64,000 bases of DNA from Mannheimia cairinae (GCF_028649535.1 NZ_JAQSJE010000003.1:109854-173853), one strand, 5' to 3'; shown: positions 48,838 through 56,779, counted from the stretch's first letter. Program-made: numbers and translations. Notes: a model not told the origin generated them from the sequence alone.

Positions 48838-49041
48838 ATGAAAACGAAACCAACAGAAGTGAAATTTAACCGCTATCAACATTACGCAGAGAAAGCGGCT
48901 GAAGCCGAACGCAAAGGCAACTATAAGGAAGCACAAGACCATTGGGGGGTTGCAAAGTTATCAGCCAAAAAGACCGCTAACCGTGATTGGGCGGAACAAC
49001 GAGCGGAATTTTGTAAACGTGTGAACGAAAAGCCGTTTTAG
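48838..49041 (+). CDS. ANR-family regulator-like phage protein
   Basis: A 67-residue helical protein from ATG 48838 (AGGAG upstream). The spacing of Tyr/Ala/Trp/Asn residues (RYQHYAEKAAEAERKGNYKEAQDHWGVAKLSAKKTANRDWAEQR) fits the ANR family, described as small antagonists of AraC/VirR-type activators. The role in the phage is unknown; family call from pattern only. Confidence 0.65.
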   Translation: MKTKPTEVKFNRYQHYAEKAAEAERKGNYKEAQDHWGVAKLSAKKTANRDWAEQRAEFCKRVNEKPF

Positions 49042-49049
49042 GGGGGAGT

Positions 49050-49280
49050 ATGAATACAAGAGAAAGGCTTGAATTGCGAGAGAAAATAGATTGTGTAAGA
49101 GATTTATTGTGGGAAGTAAGCACTAGTGTACTCAATGAAGAATACAGTAAAGCTAATAATATCCATAAGGCTGCTGTGAAGAAGTCTTTAGAAATAAGCG
49201 AAGCATTAGACCACGAATTACTGAAAATTAGGAACAAATATGATGACAATGACAGAAACCGTAAAAGAACAACTGAATAG
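49050..49280 (+). CDS. hypothetical phage protein, helical
   Basis: A 76-residue charged, probably helical protein (MNTRERLELREKIDCVRDLLWEV) with GGGGGA before the ATG. It overlaps the next gene by 41 bp. No family recognised. Confidence 0.6.
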   Translation: MNTRERLELREKIDCVRDLLWEVSTSVLNEEYSKANNIHKAAVKKSLEISEALDHELLKIRNKYDDNDRNRKRTTE

Positions 49281-49431
49281 CCAATTAAATGAGGCGATTA
49301 TCCAGCTGATACAAGCTCAAAAGTATTTAAACCAAGATGATGCCATTCGTAGTGGAGTGTATATCGGTACGGTGCAGGATTTACTGCCAAAGGTACATTT
49401 AAAGTTATTAACGGCAAATCGGAAACATTAA
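49240..49431 (+). CDS. hypothetical phage protein
   Basis: A 63-residue helical protein (MMTMTETVKEQLNSQLNEAII) inside the early operon, overlapping its upstream neighbour by 41 bp. A ribosome site is weak (GGAA). No family recognised. Confidence 0.5.
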   Translation: MMTMTETVKEQLNSQLNEAIIQLIQAQKYLNQDDAIRSGVYIGTVQDLLPKVHLKLLTANRKH

Positions 49432-49454
49432 CAGAACATAGAGAGGAAGTAGAA

Positions 49455-50030
49455 ATGAAATACCGATTTTTTAAAGGCGATGTAACCCAAGAGCCACTAA
49501 AAAACATTTATGCAGATTATCAAGTATCTAAAGAAGAACGTAAGGATAAGCTCAATGCTATTTTAGAAAAATATCCTTTCAATGATGGATTAATAAGTGG
49601 GGCAGGCTGGTTTCATCGAATGGTTAGTGGGATTGCTTGTAAAGCAACCAATATTAGCCAAGTTTTATGTGTTAAAGGGTTCAAGGTCAGTAAATTTGAT
49701 GATGAGTTTTACCTCGTCAAACCTGATAAACGTTACAAAAAAGGGAAAGAACTTGCAGAAGATTTTAAAGCGATTAATGAAATTTATGAACAACATCGTG
49801 ATTTTTCACCCTACATCTTAAAGCGTTTGAATATGCTTTATTTTGCAAGTGATTTTAGTTATTCCCCAACATCAGGGCGAAGTTATTTAGCCGTAGCTGG
49901 CATTTGTGAAAACACCTTACTGGTTAAAGTGCCAATGCCTATTGATAAAAATGATGAGCCATTTCCTGATATTGCAGAGGGATTGGTTGAGATTAAAGAA
50001 AGTGAGTTTTTAGCGATACAGGGGAAATAA
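49455..50030 (+). CDS. conserved phage protein (possibly DUF5420)
   Basis: A 191-residue protein (MKYRFFKGDVTQEPLKNIYADYQ) with GAGGAAG before the ATG. It has a central GLISGAGWFHRMVSGIACK segment and a C-terminal half resembling a nucleotide- or protein-binding alpha/beta fold. It resembles a family seen in Haemophilus Mu-like prophages; function unknown. Confidence 0.65.
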   Translation: MKYRFFKGDVTQEPLKNIYADYQVSKEERKDKLNAILEKYPFNDGLISGAGWFHRMVSGIACKATNISQVLCVKGFKVSKFDDEFYLVKPDKRYKKGKELAEDFKAINEIYEQHRDFSPYILKRLNMLYFASDFSYSPTSGRSYLAVAGICENTLLVKVPMPIDKNDEPFPDIAEGLVEIKESEFLAIQGK

Positions 50031-50032
50031 AA

Positions 50033-50422
50033 ATGGCTATTTCAACAGAACAATGGAAAGAAATTAAGCAAAAACTAGACAGTATCATAGGAAGAGTGAA
50101 ATTTAGATACAAAGAGCATTTACTCACGGTAGATGTTGTACAAATTAAGCGATCTTTAAAATTAGCTGTGTATGTTGATGGGGAAATTGATGGAGCTTGG
50201 ACAAAAGAAGGACACGAAATACGTCCTTATTTGGAAGAGATTTGGTATCGCAAAGAAAGCCCTCTTTTTAATGCTAAGGAGAAGAAATCATATAGAGGTT
50301 TAGTTAGTAAAAAACAGCTAAATAAAAAAGTAGTGACATACTCCCCTACGTTTCCATCGCCAACTGCCCTGATTCGTCAATATAAGACACTCGACGGGTT
50401 AGAGTTAGTAGAAACGATGTAA
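50033..50422 (+). CDS. hypothetical phage protein
   Basis: A 129-residue protein 2 bp after the previous gene (MAISTEQWKEIKQKLDSIIGRVKF), with a beta-rich N-terminal half and a basic middle (KKSYRGLVSKKQLNKK). Probably cotranslated with its neighbour. No family recognised. Confidence 0.6.
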   Translation: MAISTEQWKEIKQKLDSIIGRVKFRYKEHLLTVDVVQIKRSLKLAVYVDGEIDGAWTKEGHEIRPYLEEIWYRKESPLFNAKEKKSYRGLVSKKQLNKKVVTYSPTFPSPTALIRQYKTLDGLELVETM

Positions 50423-50428
50423 ATTCCA

Positions 50429-50456
50429 TTTACAGCCCATTTAACCCTTCTTTAAG
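50429..50456. repeat. TTTAA box cluster 4
   Basis: TTTACA at 50429, TTTAAC at 50440 and TTTAAG at 50451, in 11-bp steps. The last two form the arms of an imperfect hairpin CCCATTTAA/TTAAGTGGG. It lies before gemA. Confidence 0.55.
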
Positions 50457-50489
50457 TGGGCTGAATAATGTGTTTTACAGGAGAAAACA

Positions 50490-51035
50490 ATGACAGACAA
50501 AGCCAAGCTAATCCAGCTTATCCATATTGCCAAATCGCAGCTGAATATGGACGATTTAAGCTACCGAGAGCTACTTAAACGGCTGACAAATAAAACCAGC
50601 TCAACTAAATGCACGGTGGTCGAGTTGCACAAAGTCTTACACGAGCTGCAAGCCAAAGGGGCAAAGGTAAAATATTTTGCAAAACGTGGTAAAAAACCGA
50701 CCGCTTACAGCCCGGCTACCGGTGAAACAACCGTTAAAAGTGAGATTGTGCATAAAATCCGTGCGGTGTGGATTACGATGGGAAAACACGGTTTTTTAAA
50801 CGACCCAAGCGAAAAAGCGTTAAATGCCTATATGCGAAAAGTAATGAATAAAAATCGCTCTGTGTTGGTGCTAAATGTGGGGGCGTTAGACGGTAATGAT
50901 GCTGCCAAAATGCTGGAAATCCTGAAAAAATGGCATAAGCGTGTGATGATTAAAGCCTTAAGCGGTAAGACTTACACGGTTGATCCAAAGATAAGCTACA
51001 ACGAATTAGTGGAGTGGTATAATGAAGTTATGTAG
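50490..51035 (+). CDS. gemA: GemA-like regulatory protein (Mu gp16)
   Basis: A 181-residue homologue of Mu GemA/gp16, reported to alter host gene expression and DNA supercoiling. Signatures: KLIQLIHIAKSQLNMDDLSYRELLKRLTNKTS at the N terminus, then KIRAVWITMGKHGFLNDPSEKALNAYMRK. AGGAG precedes the ATG. It overlaps the next gene by 14 bp. Confidence 0.88.
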   Translation: MTDKAKLIQLIHIAKSQLNMDDLSYRELLKRLTNKTSSTKCTVVELHKVLHELQAKGAKVKYFAKRGKKPTAYSPATGETTVKSEIVHKIRAVWITMGKHGFLNDPSEKALNAYMRKVMNKNRSVLVLNVGALDGNDAAKMLEILKKWHKRVMIKALSGKTYTVDPKISYNELVEWYNEVM

Positions 51036-51564
51036 ATGCCCTATTTGCCACAGCGACATACATTTAGAAGCCCTTGTGGAAGATGAAGCCGGGCGTGAGT
51101 TACTTGGCAAAACCAGCCAATTAACGCACGGCGTGGCTCAACCAATGGTTGCCTATTTAGGCTTATTTAAACCACCGAAAAGCAATCTCAGCAACTCACG
51201 AGCGTTAAAGATTTTCAAGGAAGTGTTGGCTCTCTACCCTTGCTCGTTACTGTTAGCTCACGCATTAAGTGAAACGGTATTAAGTATTCGGAAAAATCGG
51301 TTAGAAGAAATGCAAGCTGGTAAGCAAACTGAATCATTAACTAACCATAATTATCTGAAAAAAGTTTATAAAACACAGGAAGTCCACTTTGCTGTAGTCA
51401 GAACAGGGAAAGCCGAGAACGAAACCGTAAATGCAGAACAAGCAGAGCTGGAAAAAACACGCAATGCCATTGCCTATGTGCAACGGTTTATTGATTTAGG
51501 GCGTGAAGAGGTTGTAAAAAATAGCCCTGAGTATCAGATTTGGTTAGCTCATAAACCCAAATAA
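51022..51564 (+). CDS. conserved phage protein with N-terminal CxxC
   Basis: A 180-residue protein starting MKLCRCPICHSDIHLEALVED. The CRCPICH motif could bind zinc, and a helical body follows (NAIAYVQRFIDLGREEV). It overlaps gemA and ends the early operon before a strong terminator. Function unknown. Confidence 0.7.
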   Translation: MKLCRCPICHSDIHLEALVEDEAGRELLGKTSQLTHGVAQPMVAYLGLFKPPKSNLSNSRALKIFKEVLALYPCSLLLAHALSETVLSIRKNRLEEMQAGKQTESLTNHNYLKKVYKTQEVHFAVVRTGKAENETVNAEQAELEKTRNAIAYVQRFIDLGREEVVKNSPEYQIWLAHKPK

Positions 51565-51567
51565 CAC

Positions 51568-51590
51568 AAGCCACCGGAAGGTGGCTTTTT
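51568..51590 (+). terminator. Terminator of the phage early operon
   Basis: AAGCCACC (51568-51575) pairs with GGTGGCTT (51580-51587) around GGAA, followed by a T run, 3 bp after the stop codon. Confidence 0.9.
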
Positions 51591-51618
51591 AACTTTTTGA
51601 AAGTGCGATAAAACCTGA

Positions 51619-51659
51619 TTTAAACAGGCTTTAAACGGGTTTTAAGATTGAGTTTTAAA
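51619..51659. repeat. TTTAA box cluster 5, upstream of mor
   Basis: TTTAAA at 51619 and 51630, TTTAAG at 51641 and TTTAAA at 51654: three 11-bp steps then 13, between the early terminator and the mor promoter region. Confidence 0.65.
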
Positions 51660-51728
51660 AAATATTTCACAAAATAGAAATGGTTTTTTATACAATAACC
51701 GAAACGGTTTTTGGATAGGAAATAGACA

Positions 51729-52088
51729 ATGGAATTAGTGGATATTTTTGAAGAAAAAGCCCCGGAAGTTTTAACCGATTTAGCCAAGCATATTGAAGTC
51801 GAATTAGAAGAAAAACATCAATTTACGCCGGAACAGGCAAAACAGGTCGGCATTGATATTGCACAGCGGATTGCTCAAAACTGGGGTGGCGAGGTAATTT
51901 ATATCCCTCGCAATTTATTGATGGCTCTTAATGAGCGAGATATGAAAATTTACGAGGAATTTAACGGCAACAACCACCGAGAATTGGCTCGTAAGTACAA
52001 TGTATCAATGCAGTGGGTATATAAAATCGTGAAGAAAGTCCATAAGGACGAAGTTGCCCGCAGGCAGATGAGTATGTTTGAGATGTAA
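51729..52088 (+). CDS. mor: Mor-like activator of middle transcription
   Basis: A 119-residue Mor/C-family DNA-binding dimer. A dimerisation region (GIDIAQRIAQNWGGEVIYIPRN) precedes the C-terminal helix-turn-helix (YEEFNGNNHRELARKYNVSMQWVYKIVKK). In Mu, Mor activates the middle promoter from which the late activator C is made. Here endolysin and head genes follow, and no separate C gene is visible downstream. Mor may therefore drive late genes directly, or C may lie elsewhere. Confidence 0.92.
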   Translation: MELVDIFEEKAPEVLTDLAKHIEVELEEKHQFTPEQAKQVGIDIAQRIAQNWGGEVIYIPRNLLMALNERDMKIYEEFNGNNHRELARKYNVSMQWVYKIVKKVHKDEVARRQMSMFEM

Positions 52089-52099
52089 ATTATTTTCTT

Positions 52100-52125
52100 A
52101 GCCCTGATCATTTTCGGGGCTTTTT
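52100..52125 (+). terminator. Terminator of mor
   Basis: AGCCCT (52100-52105) pairs with GGGGCT (52116-52121, one G-T pair), followed by TTTTT. Confidence 0.8.
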
Positions 52126-52172
52126 GTTTATAATCGGGCTGTTTTTTTAATTAATAATCTAGGGAGTTTATA

Positions 52173-52856
52173 ATGAAAAAATTATTAAAAATAATCTTAG
52201 CACTTATTGTATTACTAATGATTATTGGGGCTATTGTTGGCAATGATGAGCAAAAACAAGAAGTAGCTCAACAACCTACTGAAACCACAGAAATTAAAAC
52301 AGACAGCACTCCTGCAAAACCATCTTTTGAGGGTCGTATCTCCAAAGATGTAAAATATACTGTGAGTGAAAAAGGGATCTTAATCTTTGATAAAGCCAAA
52401 GATATGTTCCGAGAATTTAATGATTATAGAGAATCAGAAGGGGAAGTTAAATTCTTATCAGAAAAGCCACTTTCTATCTTAATCACTAAAAAATTAGATG
52501 AAGATGAAAAAAATCTAGTAAAAGAATATGGTGAAATGAGCTTTCTATATGCGATTTATCGCACATTTATGAATACACCTGAAAATCAAGTTACGGTGGA
52601 GGCTTACCCTGTATTAGTAACAGCCCAAAATAAAGAAATACCACAAAAAGCTGTTAAATTAAAAGCAACAGTAACACGAGAGAAAGCCCTTGAAATATTA
52701 AGAAAATACACCGCAGCAGAGTCTATTGACGATCTTGTGCAAACAGAAGAGAACAAAGAGTATCGCCAAGTGGGTATGAGTGGCTCAAAACTATGGGATA
52801 AGTTCGTTTATAACGAAAAAGAACGCACAAATATAGTGAAAGATTTACTGAAATAA
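52173..52856 (+). CDS. membrane-anchored protein of unknown function, candidate moron
   Basis: A 227-residue protein with an N-terminal membrane anchor (about 5-23, KIILALIVLLMIIGAIVG), a Thr/Glu/Pro linker and a soluble domain of about 170 residues on the outer side (SFEGRISKDVKYTVSEKGILIF...). It is flanked by terminators on both sides and is more AT-rich than the structural genes. It is not part of the Mu core set. These are the usual marks of an independently expressed cargo gene. No family recognised. Confidence 0.7.
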   Translation: MKKLLKIILALIVLLMIIGAIVGNDEQKQEVAQQPTETTEIKTDSTPAKPSFEGRISKDVKYTVSEKGILIFDKAKDMFREFNDYRESEGEVKFLSEKPLSILITKKLDEDEKNLVKEYGEMSFLYAIYRTFMNTPENQVTVEAYPVLVTAQNKEIPQKAVKLKATVTREKALEILRKYTAAESIDDLVQTEENKEYRQVGMSGSKLWDKFVYNEKERTNIVKDLLK

Positions 52857-52862
52857 AGAATC

Positions 52863-52878
52863 TTTAAACCACTTTAAA
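52863..52878. repeat. TTTAA box cluster 6
   Basis: TTTAAA at 52863 and 52873 (10-bp step), just after the cargo gene and upstream of the endolysin control region. Confidence 0.5.
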
Positions 52879-52898
52879 ATCAAAAAAATCTCTTATTT

Positions 52899-52944
52899 TA
52901 TAAACTCCAGTTATCAAGTAATCCTTAATAACTGGAGTTTTTTT
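52899..52944 (+). promoter_or_regulatory. Endolysin control hairpin with embedded ribosome site
   Basis: A 13-bp perfect stem, AAACTCCAGTTAT (52902-52914) with 52928-52940, followed by seven T, ends exactly at the endolysin ATG. The only Shine-Dalgarno, GGAG (52934-52937), is inside the 3' arm. TATAAA at 52899-52904 could be a -10 box whose transcript would start near 52911, inside the 5' arm. Confidence 0.65.
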
Positions 52945-53454
52945 ATGTCTCAAAACCTTACCTTTCGCAAAATTTTTGACCGCTTAATCGGACACGAGGG
53001 CGGTTATGTCAATCACCCACAAGACCCGGGCGGTGAAACCAACTGGGGAATTACCAAACGCACTGCTGTCGCTAACGGTTACATTTCGGCAATGAAAAAT
53101 ATGACCCGTGAACAAGCCTACCAAATCTATCAAAAAGCCTTCTGGCAGCGTTACCGTTGTGACGAACTTACCCCGTCTGTGGCGTATCAGTTCTTTGATG
53201 CCGTAGTCAATCACGGTTTTGGCAATGCCAGCCGAATGTTGCAACGTGCAGCAGGTGTAGCTGATGACGGCATTATCGGCAACGTTACCGTACAGGCAAT
53301 TAATGCAAAAGCGGAAAGCGATCTGTTAATGCTATTTAACGCCGAACGCCTGAAATTCTACACCAAGCTCAAAACTTTCCCGACTTTCGGTAAAGGCTGG
53401 GTAAACCGTGTAGCCGGCAACTTGGAATATGCAGCAGCTGATAATGAGGTGTAA
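52945..53454 (+). CDS. endolysin, GH108 muramidase
   Basis: A 169-residue peptidoglycan hydrolase for host lysis. The N-terminal GH108 domain has catalytic E18 in IGHEGGYVNHPQDPGGETNWGIT, and the C-terminal part has a peptidoglycan-binding_3 domain (GIIGNVTVQAIN). There is no signal peptide, so it needs a holin. Translation start lies directly after a terminator-like hairpin holding the ribosome site. Confidence 0.94.
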   Translation: MSQNLTFRKIFDRLIGHEGGYVNHPQDPGGETNWGITKRTAVANGYISAMKNMTREQAYQIYQKAFWQRYRCDELTPSVAYQFFDAVVNHGFGNASRMLQRAAGVADDGIIGNVTVQAINAKAESDLLMLFNAERLKFYTKLKTFPTFGKGWVNRVAGNLEYAAADNEV

Positions 53455-53456
53455 CA

Positions 53457-53729
53457 ATGGTAAAACTACTTAAAGAGCTACTCTCAACCAACGGCACATT
53501 ATCCACCACCAGTACGGTGCAATTTTTTGGCACGCTGTGTGTATTTGGGCTGATGATTTATGCGGTGCTAACTCAGCAACCTTACGCTGAAAGCCTATTA
53601 AATAATGTGTTGATTTATCTCTTCGGGGCAACCACTGCAAAAGGTGTGGTTACGAGCTATCAAGCCAAAATCAAAGGAGCGGTCAATGAACACCTTGCTG
53701 GCATTGTTAAAACTCCTCAAGCTGATTAA
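53457..53729 (+). CDS. holin-like phage membrane protein
   Basis: A 90-residue protein 2 bp after the endolysin with two predicted membrane spans (about 20-42 and 49-68) and a short cytoplasmic tail. Size, topology and position suggest the holin. It resembles small conserved membrane proteins of Haemophilus Mu-like prophages. Function is inferred from context. Confidence 0.65.
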   Translation: MVKLLKELLSTNGTLSTTSTVQFFGTLCVFGLMIYAVLTQQPYAESLLNNVLIYLFGATTAKGVVTSYQAKIKGAVNEHLAGIVKTPQAD

Positions 53730-53772
53730 ACGCTTTTTTGCGTGGCTAGGGAAATGGAGTAAACGTAAATGA
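53686..53772 (+). CDS. 28-residue cationic amphipathic peptide ORF
   Basis: The ATG lies in the +1 frame inside the holin-like gene with GGAG 6 nt before it. The product MNTLLALLKLLKLIKRFFAW... is a Leu/Lys amphipathic helix ending in KWSKRK. It overlaps the next small ORF as ATGA. It may be an accessory lysis peptide; evidence is reading frame, ribosome site and composition only. Confidence 0.45.
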   Translation: MNTLLALLKLLKLIKRFFAWLGKWSKRK

Positions 53773-53921
53773 AGTTTTTAAAGAAAATTCGTAAACGCTG
53801 GCAGAGCTGGCGTTTTCATCAACAAAAGCCAACTGTTGCAGAACGCCGTGATTTATTAGCCATTGCCACTAAACAAGGCGTAGAAAACCCGGTTGGGCGA
53901 GCAAGACGGAGAGAGTCGTAA
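53769..53921 (+). CDS. 50-residue basic phage protein
   Basis: ATG overlaps the stop of the 28-residue ORF (ATGA), and its own stop overlaps the next ATG (TAATG). The product MKFLKKIRKRWQSWRFHQQK... is strongly basic with a C-terminal RARRRES. Tight coupling on both sides supports translation. No family recognised. Confidence 0.6.
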   Translation: MKFLKKIRKRWQSWRFHQQKPTVAERRDLLAIATKQGVENPVGRARRRES

Positions 53922-54256
53922 TGGATTTATTAACACTTTTTTGGGAGTTTATCCGTACGAATTTTGGCTTTATCTCCGCCCTGATTACGATTATTGCCGG
54001 GGCATTTTGGCTGAAATTAGACAGTAAATACGCCAAGAAAAATGATATTGGCGAATTACTGGAAATTGCCAAAAGCCACGATAACCGCTTAACCACCCTT
54101 GAAACGAAGGTAGAAAACCTGCCGAGTGCGGTGGACGTTGAAAAACTGAAAACCTTAGTTACTGATGTGAAAGGCGATACAAAAGCCACCTCAAAACAGG
54201 TGGATAGTATCAGCCACCAACTCGGCTTATTGTTAGAAGCAAAATTAAAGGAATGA
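53921..54256 (+). CDS. DUF2730 phage protein (Mu gp25-like)
   Basis: A 111-residue protein with an N-terminal membrane span (about 12-32) and a coiled coil (LLEIAKSHDNRLTTLETKVENL). Topology and position match Mu gp25; some such proteins are considered spanin-like, but no lipobox or partner is visible. Start codon coupled to the previous stop. Confidence 0.8.
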   Translation: MDLLTLFWEFIRTNFGFISALITIIAGAFWLKLDSKYAKKNDIGELLEIAKSHDNRLTTLETKVENLPSAVDVEKLKTLVTDVKGDTKATSKQVDSISHQLGLLLEAKLKE

Positions 54257-54257
54257 T

Positions 54258-54554
54258 ATGTCGTTAAGAGATTTACTCACCCAAGACCAACGGCTTGTGA
54301 TTTTACGCAGCCTTGCTGAAGCCGGTTACGATGCCAATGAGTCAATTATTAGTGATTGCCTAGATTTATACGGTCACGATATTAGCCGTGATTTAGTTAG
54401 ATCGCACTTAGAGTGGTTGGAGGAACAAGGCTTAATTACCTTGGAGCGTTTGCGTGACGGTTATATGGTGGCAAGCATTACCCAGCGTGGCTTAGATGTT
54501 GCTCAAGGGCGTATTGTGGTTAGTGGTGTTAAACGCCCTCGCCCGAAAATTTAA
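54258..54554 (+). CDS. Mu gp26-like winged-helix phage protein
   Basis: A 98-residue protein of the Mu gp26 position (MSLRDLLTQDQRLVILRSLAEAGYDANESIISDCLDLYG) with an ArsR-like winged-helix pattern (ISRDLVRSHLEWLEEQGLITLERL). It may be an accessory of DNA packaging or a regulator. Confidence 0.8.
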   Translation: MSLRDLLTQDQRLVILRSLAEAGYDANESIISDCLDLYGHDISRDLVRSHLEWLEEQGLITLERLRDGYMVASITQRGLDVAQGRIVVSGVKRPRPKI

Positions 54555-54577
54555 ACGATATTTAAGGAGCGTTTAAA
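54550..54577. repeat. TTTAA box cluster 7
   Basis: TTTAAA at 54550, TTTAAG at 54561 and TTTAAA at 54572: exact 11-bp steps. The middle box merges with the AAGGAG ribosome site and the last abuts the gp27-like start codon. Confidence 0.65.
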
Positions 54578-55149
54578 TGAGCGAGAAAAATACTCGTGGT
54601 CGAGCATCAAAAGTCGATTTACTGCCGCCGAATATTAAAACCCAACTGGCGATGATGTTGCGTGATAAGCAGTACCCACAGTCACAAATTTTAGAAGAAA
54701 TTAATGACTTAATTCGGGATTGTGGCTTGCCTGATGAAATGCTGTTAAGCAAAACCGGCTTGAACCGCTACGCAAGCCGTATGGAACGCTTAGGGGCAAA
54801 AATCCGCAATGCCCGTGAAGTCGCTGAAATTTGGACGAAGCAATTCGGTGAAATGCCACAAACCGACATCGGCAAAACCTTAATGGAAATGGTGAAGCAA
54901 ATTGCCTTTGAAACCTCGTTGAAATTAGGCGAACAAGAAGGCGGTATTGAACCCAAACAGCTCGCTTTACTCTCGTCTGCTATTCAACGCTTAGAACAAG
55001 CGGAAAGTTTGAGCTTTAAGCGTGAACAGGCGATCCGCAAAGAGGTGGCCCAACAAGCCGCCGAAACTGCTGAAAAAGTGGTGGCACAAGCCGGTTTATC
55101 GAAAGACACCGTAGATAGGCTAAAAGCTGAAATTTTAGGAATAGTGTAA
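54577..55149 (+). CDS. DUF3486 phage protein (Mu gp27-like, terminase small subunit)
   Basis: A 190-residue protein with an N-terminal DNA-binding part (GRASKVDLLPPNIKTQLAMMLRDKQYPQSQILEEIN) and a helical C-terminal oligomerisation region. The DUF3486 family sits directly before the large terminase in Mu-like phages and is thought to be the small terminase. Stop overlaps the next ATG. Confidence 0.87.
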   Translation: MSEKNTRGRASKVDLLPPNIKTQLAMMLRDKQYPQSQILEEINDLIRDCGLPDEMLLSKTGLNRYASRMERLGAKIRNAREVAEIWTKQFGEMPQTDIGKTLMEMVKQIAFETSLKLGEQEGGIEPKQLALLSSAIQRLEQAESLSFKREQAIRKEVAQQAAETAEKVVAQAGLSKDTVDRLKAEILGIV

Positions 55150-56654
55150 TGACCTTACCTGATTTTATCCCCTTTGACCCGAACGAGCTGCTGCTCGGCT
55201 ATCAAAAACGCTGGATAGCAGACGATAGCCAACTCAAGATTGCGGAAAAATCCCGCCGTACCGGTTTAACGTGGGCGGAAGCGGCTGATGATGTCTTAAT
55301 TGCCTCACGCACCAAAGCCGGTGGTGGCTCTGATGTTTTCTACATCGGCTCAAACAAGGAAATGGCACGGGAATTTATTGATGCATGTGCAATGTGGGCA
55401 GCGAAATTTAACCGTGCAAGCGGTGAAATTCAGGAAGAAATTTTCAATGATGAAGATAAAGATATTCTCACTTATGTGATCTACTTTTCATCGGGCTTCA
55501 AAATCAAAGCCTTATCCAGCAACCCGAAAAACCTGCGGGGTATGCAAGGTGTGGTAGTGATTGATGAGGCAGCGTTCCACGAATACCTTGCCGAAGTGTT
55601 AAAAGCAGCGTTGGCTCTCACAATGTGGGGAGCGAAAGTACGCTTAATCTCCACCCACAATGGGGCGGATAATCTGTTTAACGAACTGATTTTAGACAGC
55701 CGTGCCGGTAAAAAACGTTATTCAATTCACACTATTACCCTTGATGATGCCTGTGCTGAAGGCTTGTATCAGCGTATTTGCCAAGTAAGCAAGCAGGAAT
55801 GGACAGCGGAACAAGAAGCTGAGTGGAAAGAAAACTTGCTCAACGACACAGCAACTAAAGAAGATGCAGAAGAAGAATATTACTGCGTACCAAAGAACGG
55901 CTCGGGCTTATGGCTTTCTCGTGCCTTGATTGAACGGCAGATGAGCGAAGAGACGCCGGTTATCCGTTTTACTGCAAAAGACGGCTTTAGCCTTGTGCCT
56001 GAACCCACTCGTTATGCTGAGATTGCCGAATGGTGCGAGTTAGAGATTGAGCCACTATTAGCAACACTTAATCCTGATTTACTGCATTTTATGGGAGAAG
56101 ACTTTGCCCGCTCGGGTGATATGACCTCGTTGGTGGTATTAGCTCAACAGCAAAATCTTGAGCGTAACGTCGCATTTATTGTTGAACTCGGCAATATGCC
56201 CTACAAACAACAAGAACAGATCGTGATGTTTATTCTTAAACGCTTACCACACTTTGCCGGTGGAGCTTTCGATGCACGAGGCAACGGTGGCTACTTGGCT
56301 GAGGCGGCACGAGATGAATTTAGCACCTTGATTGAGTGTGTGCAATTATCCGAAAAATGGTATCGGGAACACACAGCACCGTTTAAAGCCGCCCTCGAAG
56401 ACGGTGAACTAGGTGGCATACCGAAAGATGCGGATATTTTGGCTGATTTACGTTCATTCCAAGTGGTAAAAGGCGTGCCACGCATACCCGATAAACGCAC
56501 CAAAAGTGCAGACGGTAAAAACAAACGGCACGGCGATACGGCAATTTCATTACTGTTAGCACATTATGCCAGCCGACAACTGGTGCAAATGCCGGTTGAG
56601 CCGGTATCACGCCGTCCACGCCGTAGCCAACAATTAACAGAAGGATATGAATAA
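55149..56654 (+). CDS. terminase large subunit (Mu gp28-like)
   Basis: The packaging ATPase/nuclease of 501 residues. ATPase motifs: a Walker-A-like KSRRTGLTWAEA near 34-45 and Walker B GVVVIDEAAFHE near 134-145. The RNase H-like nuclease domain carries Asp residues in GEDFARSGDMTS and GGAFDARGNG. Starts by TAATG overlap with gp27. Confidence 0.93.
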   Translation: MTLPDFIPFDPNELLLGYQKRWIADDSQLKIAEKSRRTGLTWAEAADDVLIASRTKAGGGSDVFYIGSNKEMAREFIDACAMWAAKFNRASGEIQEEIFNDEDKDILTYVIYFSSGFKIKALSSNPKNLRGMQGVVVIDEAAFHEYLAEVLKAALALTMWGAKVRLISTHNGADNLFNELILDSRAGKKRYSIHTITLDDACAEGLYQRICQVSKQEWTAEQEAEWKENLLNDTATKEDAEEEYYCVPKNGSGLWLSRALIERQMSEETPVIRFTAKDGFSLVPEPTRYAEIAEWCELEIEPLLATLNPDLLHFMGEDFARSGDMTSLVVLAQQQNLERNVAFIVELGNMPYKQQEQIVMFILKRLPHFAGGAFDARGNGGYLAEAARDEFSTLIECVQLSEKWYREHTAPFKAALEDGELGGIPKDADILADLRSFQVVKGVPRIPDKRTKSADGKNKRHGDTAISLLLAHYASRQLVQMPVEPVSRRPRRSQQLTEGYE

Positions 56655-56779
56655 TGCGATATATACCACTTTGTTTAATGATGTGTGCCTCATTTTACCT
56701 GTTTATCAATAACATTGATGGTTGGGGTTGGGGCATTCTTTTTTCTTTTATTTTAGCGAGTGCAGCTTATGGCAAATAA
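56654..56779 (+). CDS. 41-residue two-span membrane ORF
   Basis: ATG overlaps the terminase stop (TAATG), and the frame ends 10 bp inside the next gene. The product MRYIPLCLMMCASFYLFINN... has two hydrophobic segments separated by DGWGWG. No family recognised; coupling on both sides supports expression. Confidence 0.5.
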   Translation: MRYIPLCLMMCASFYLFINNIDGWGWGILFSFILASAAYGK

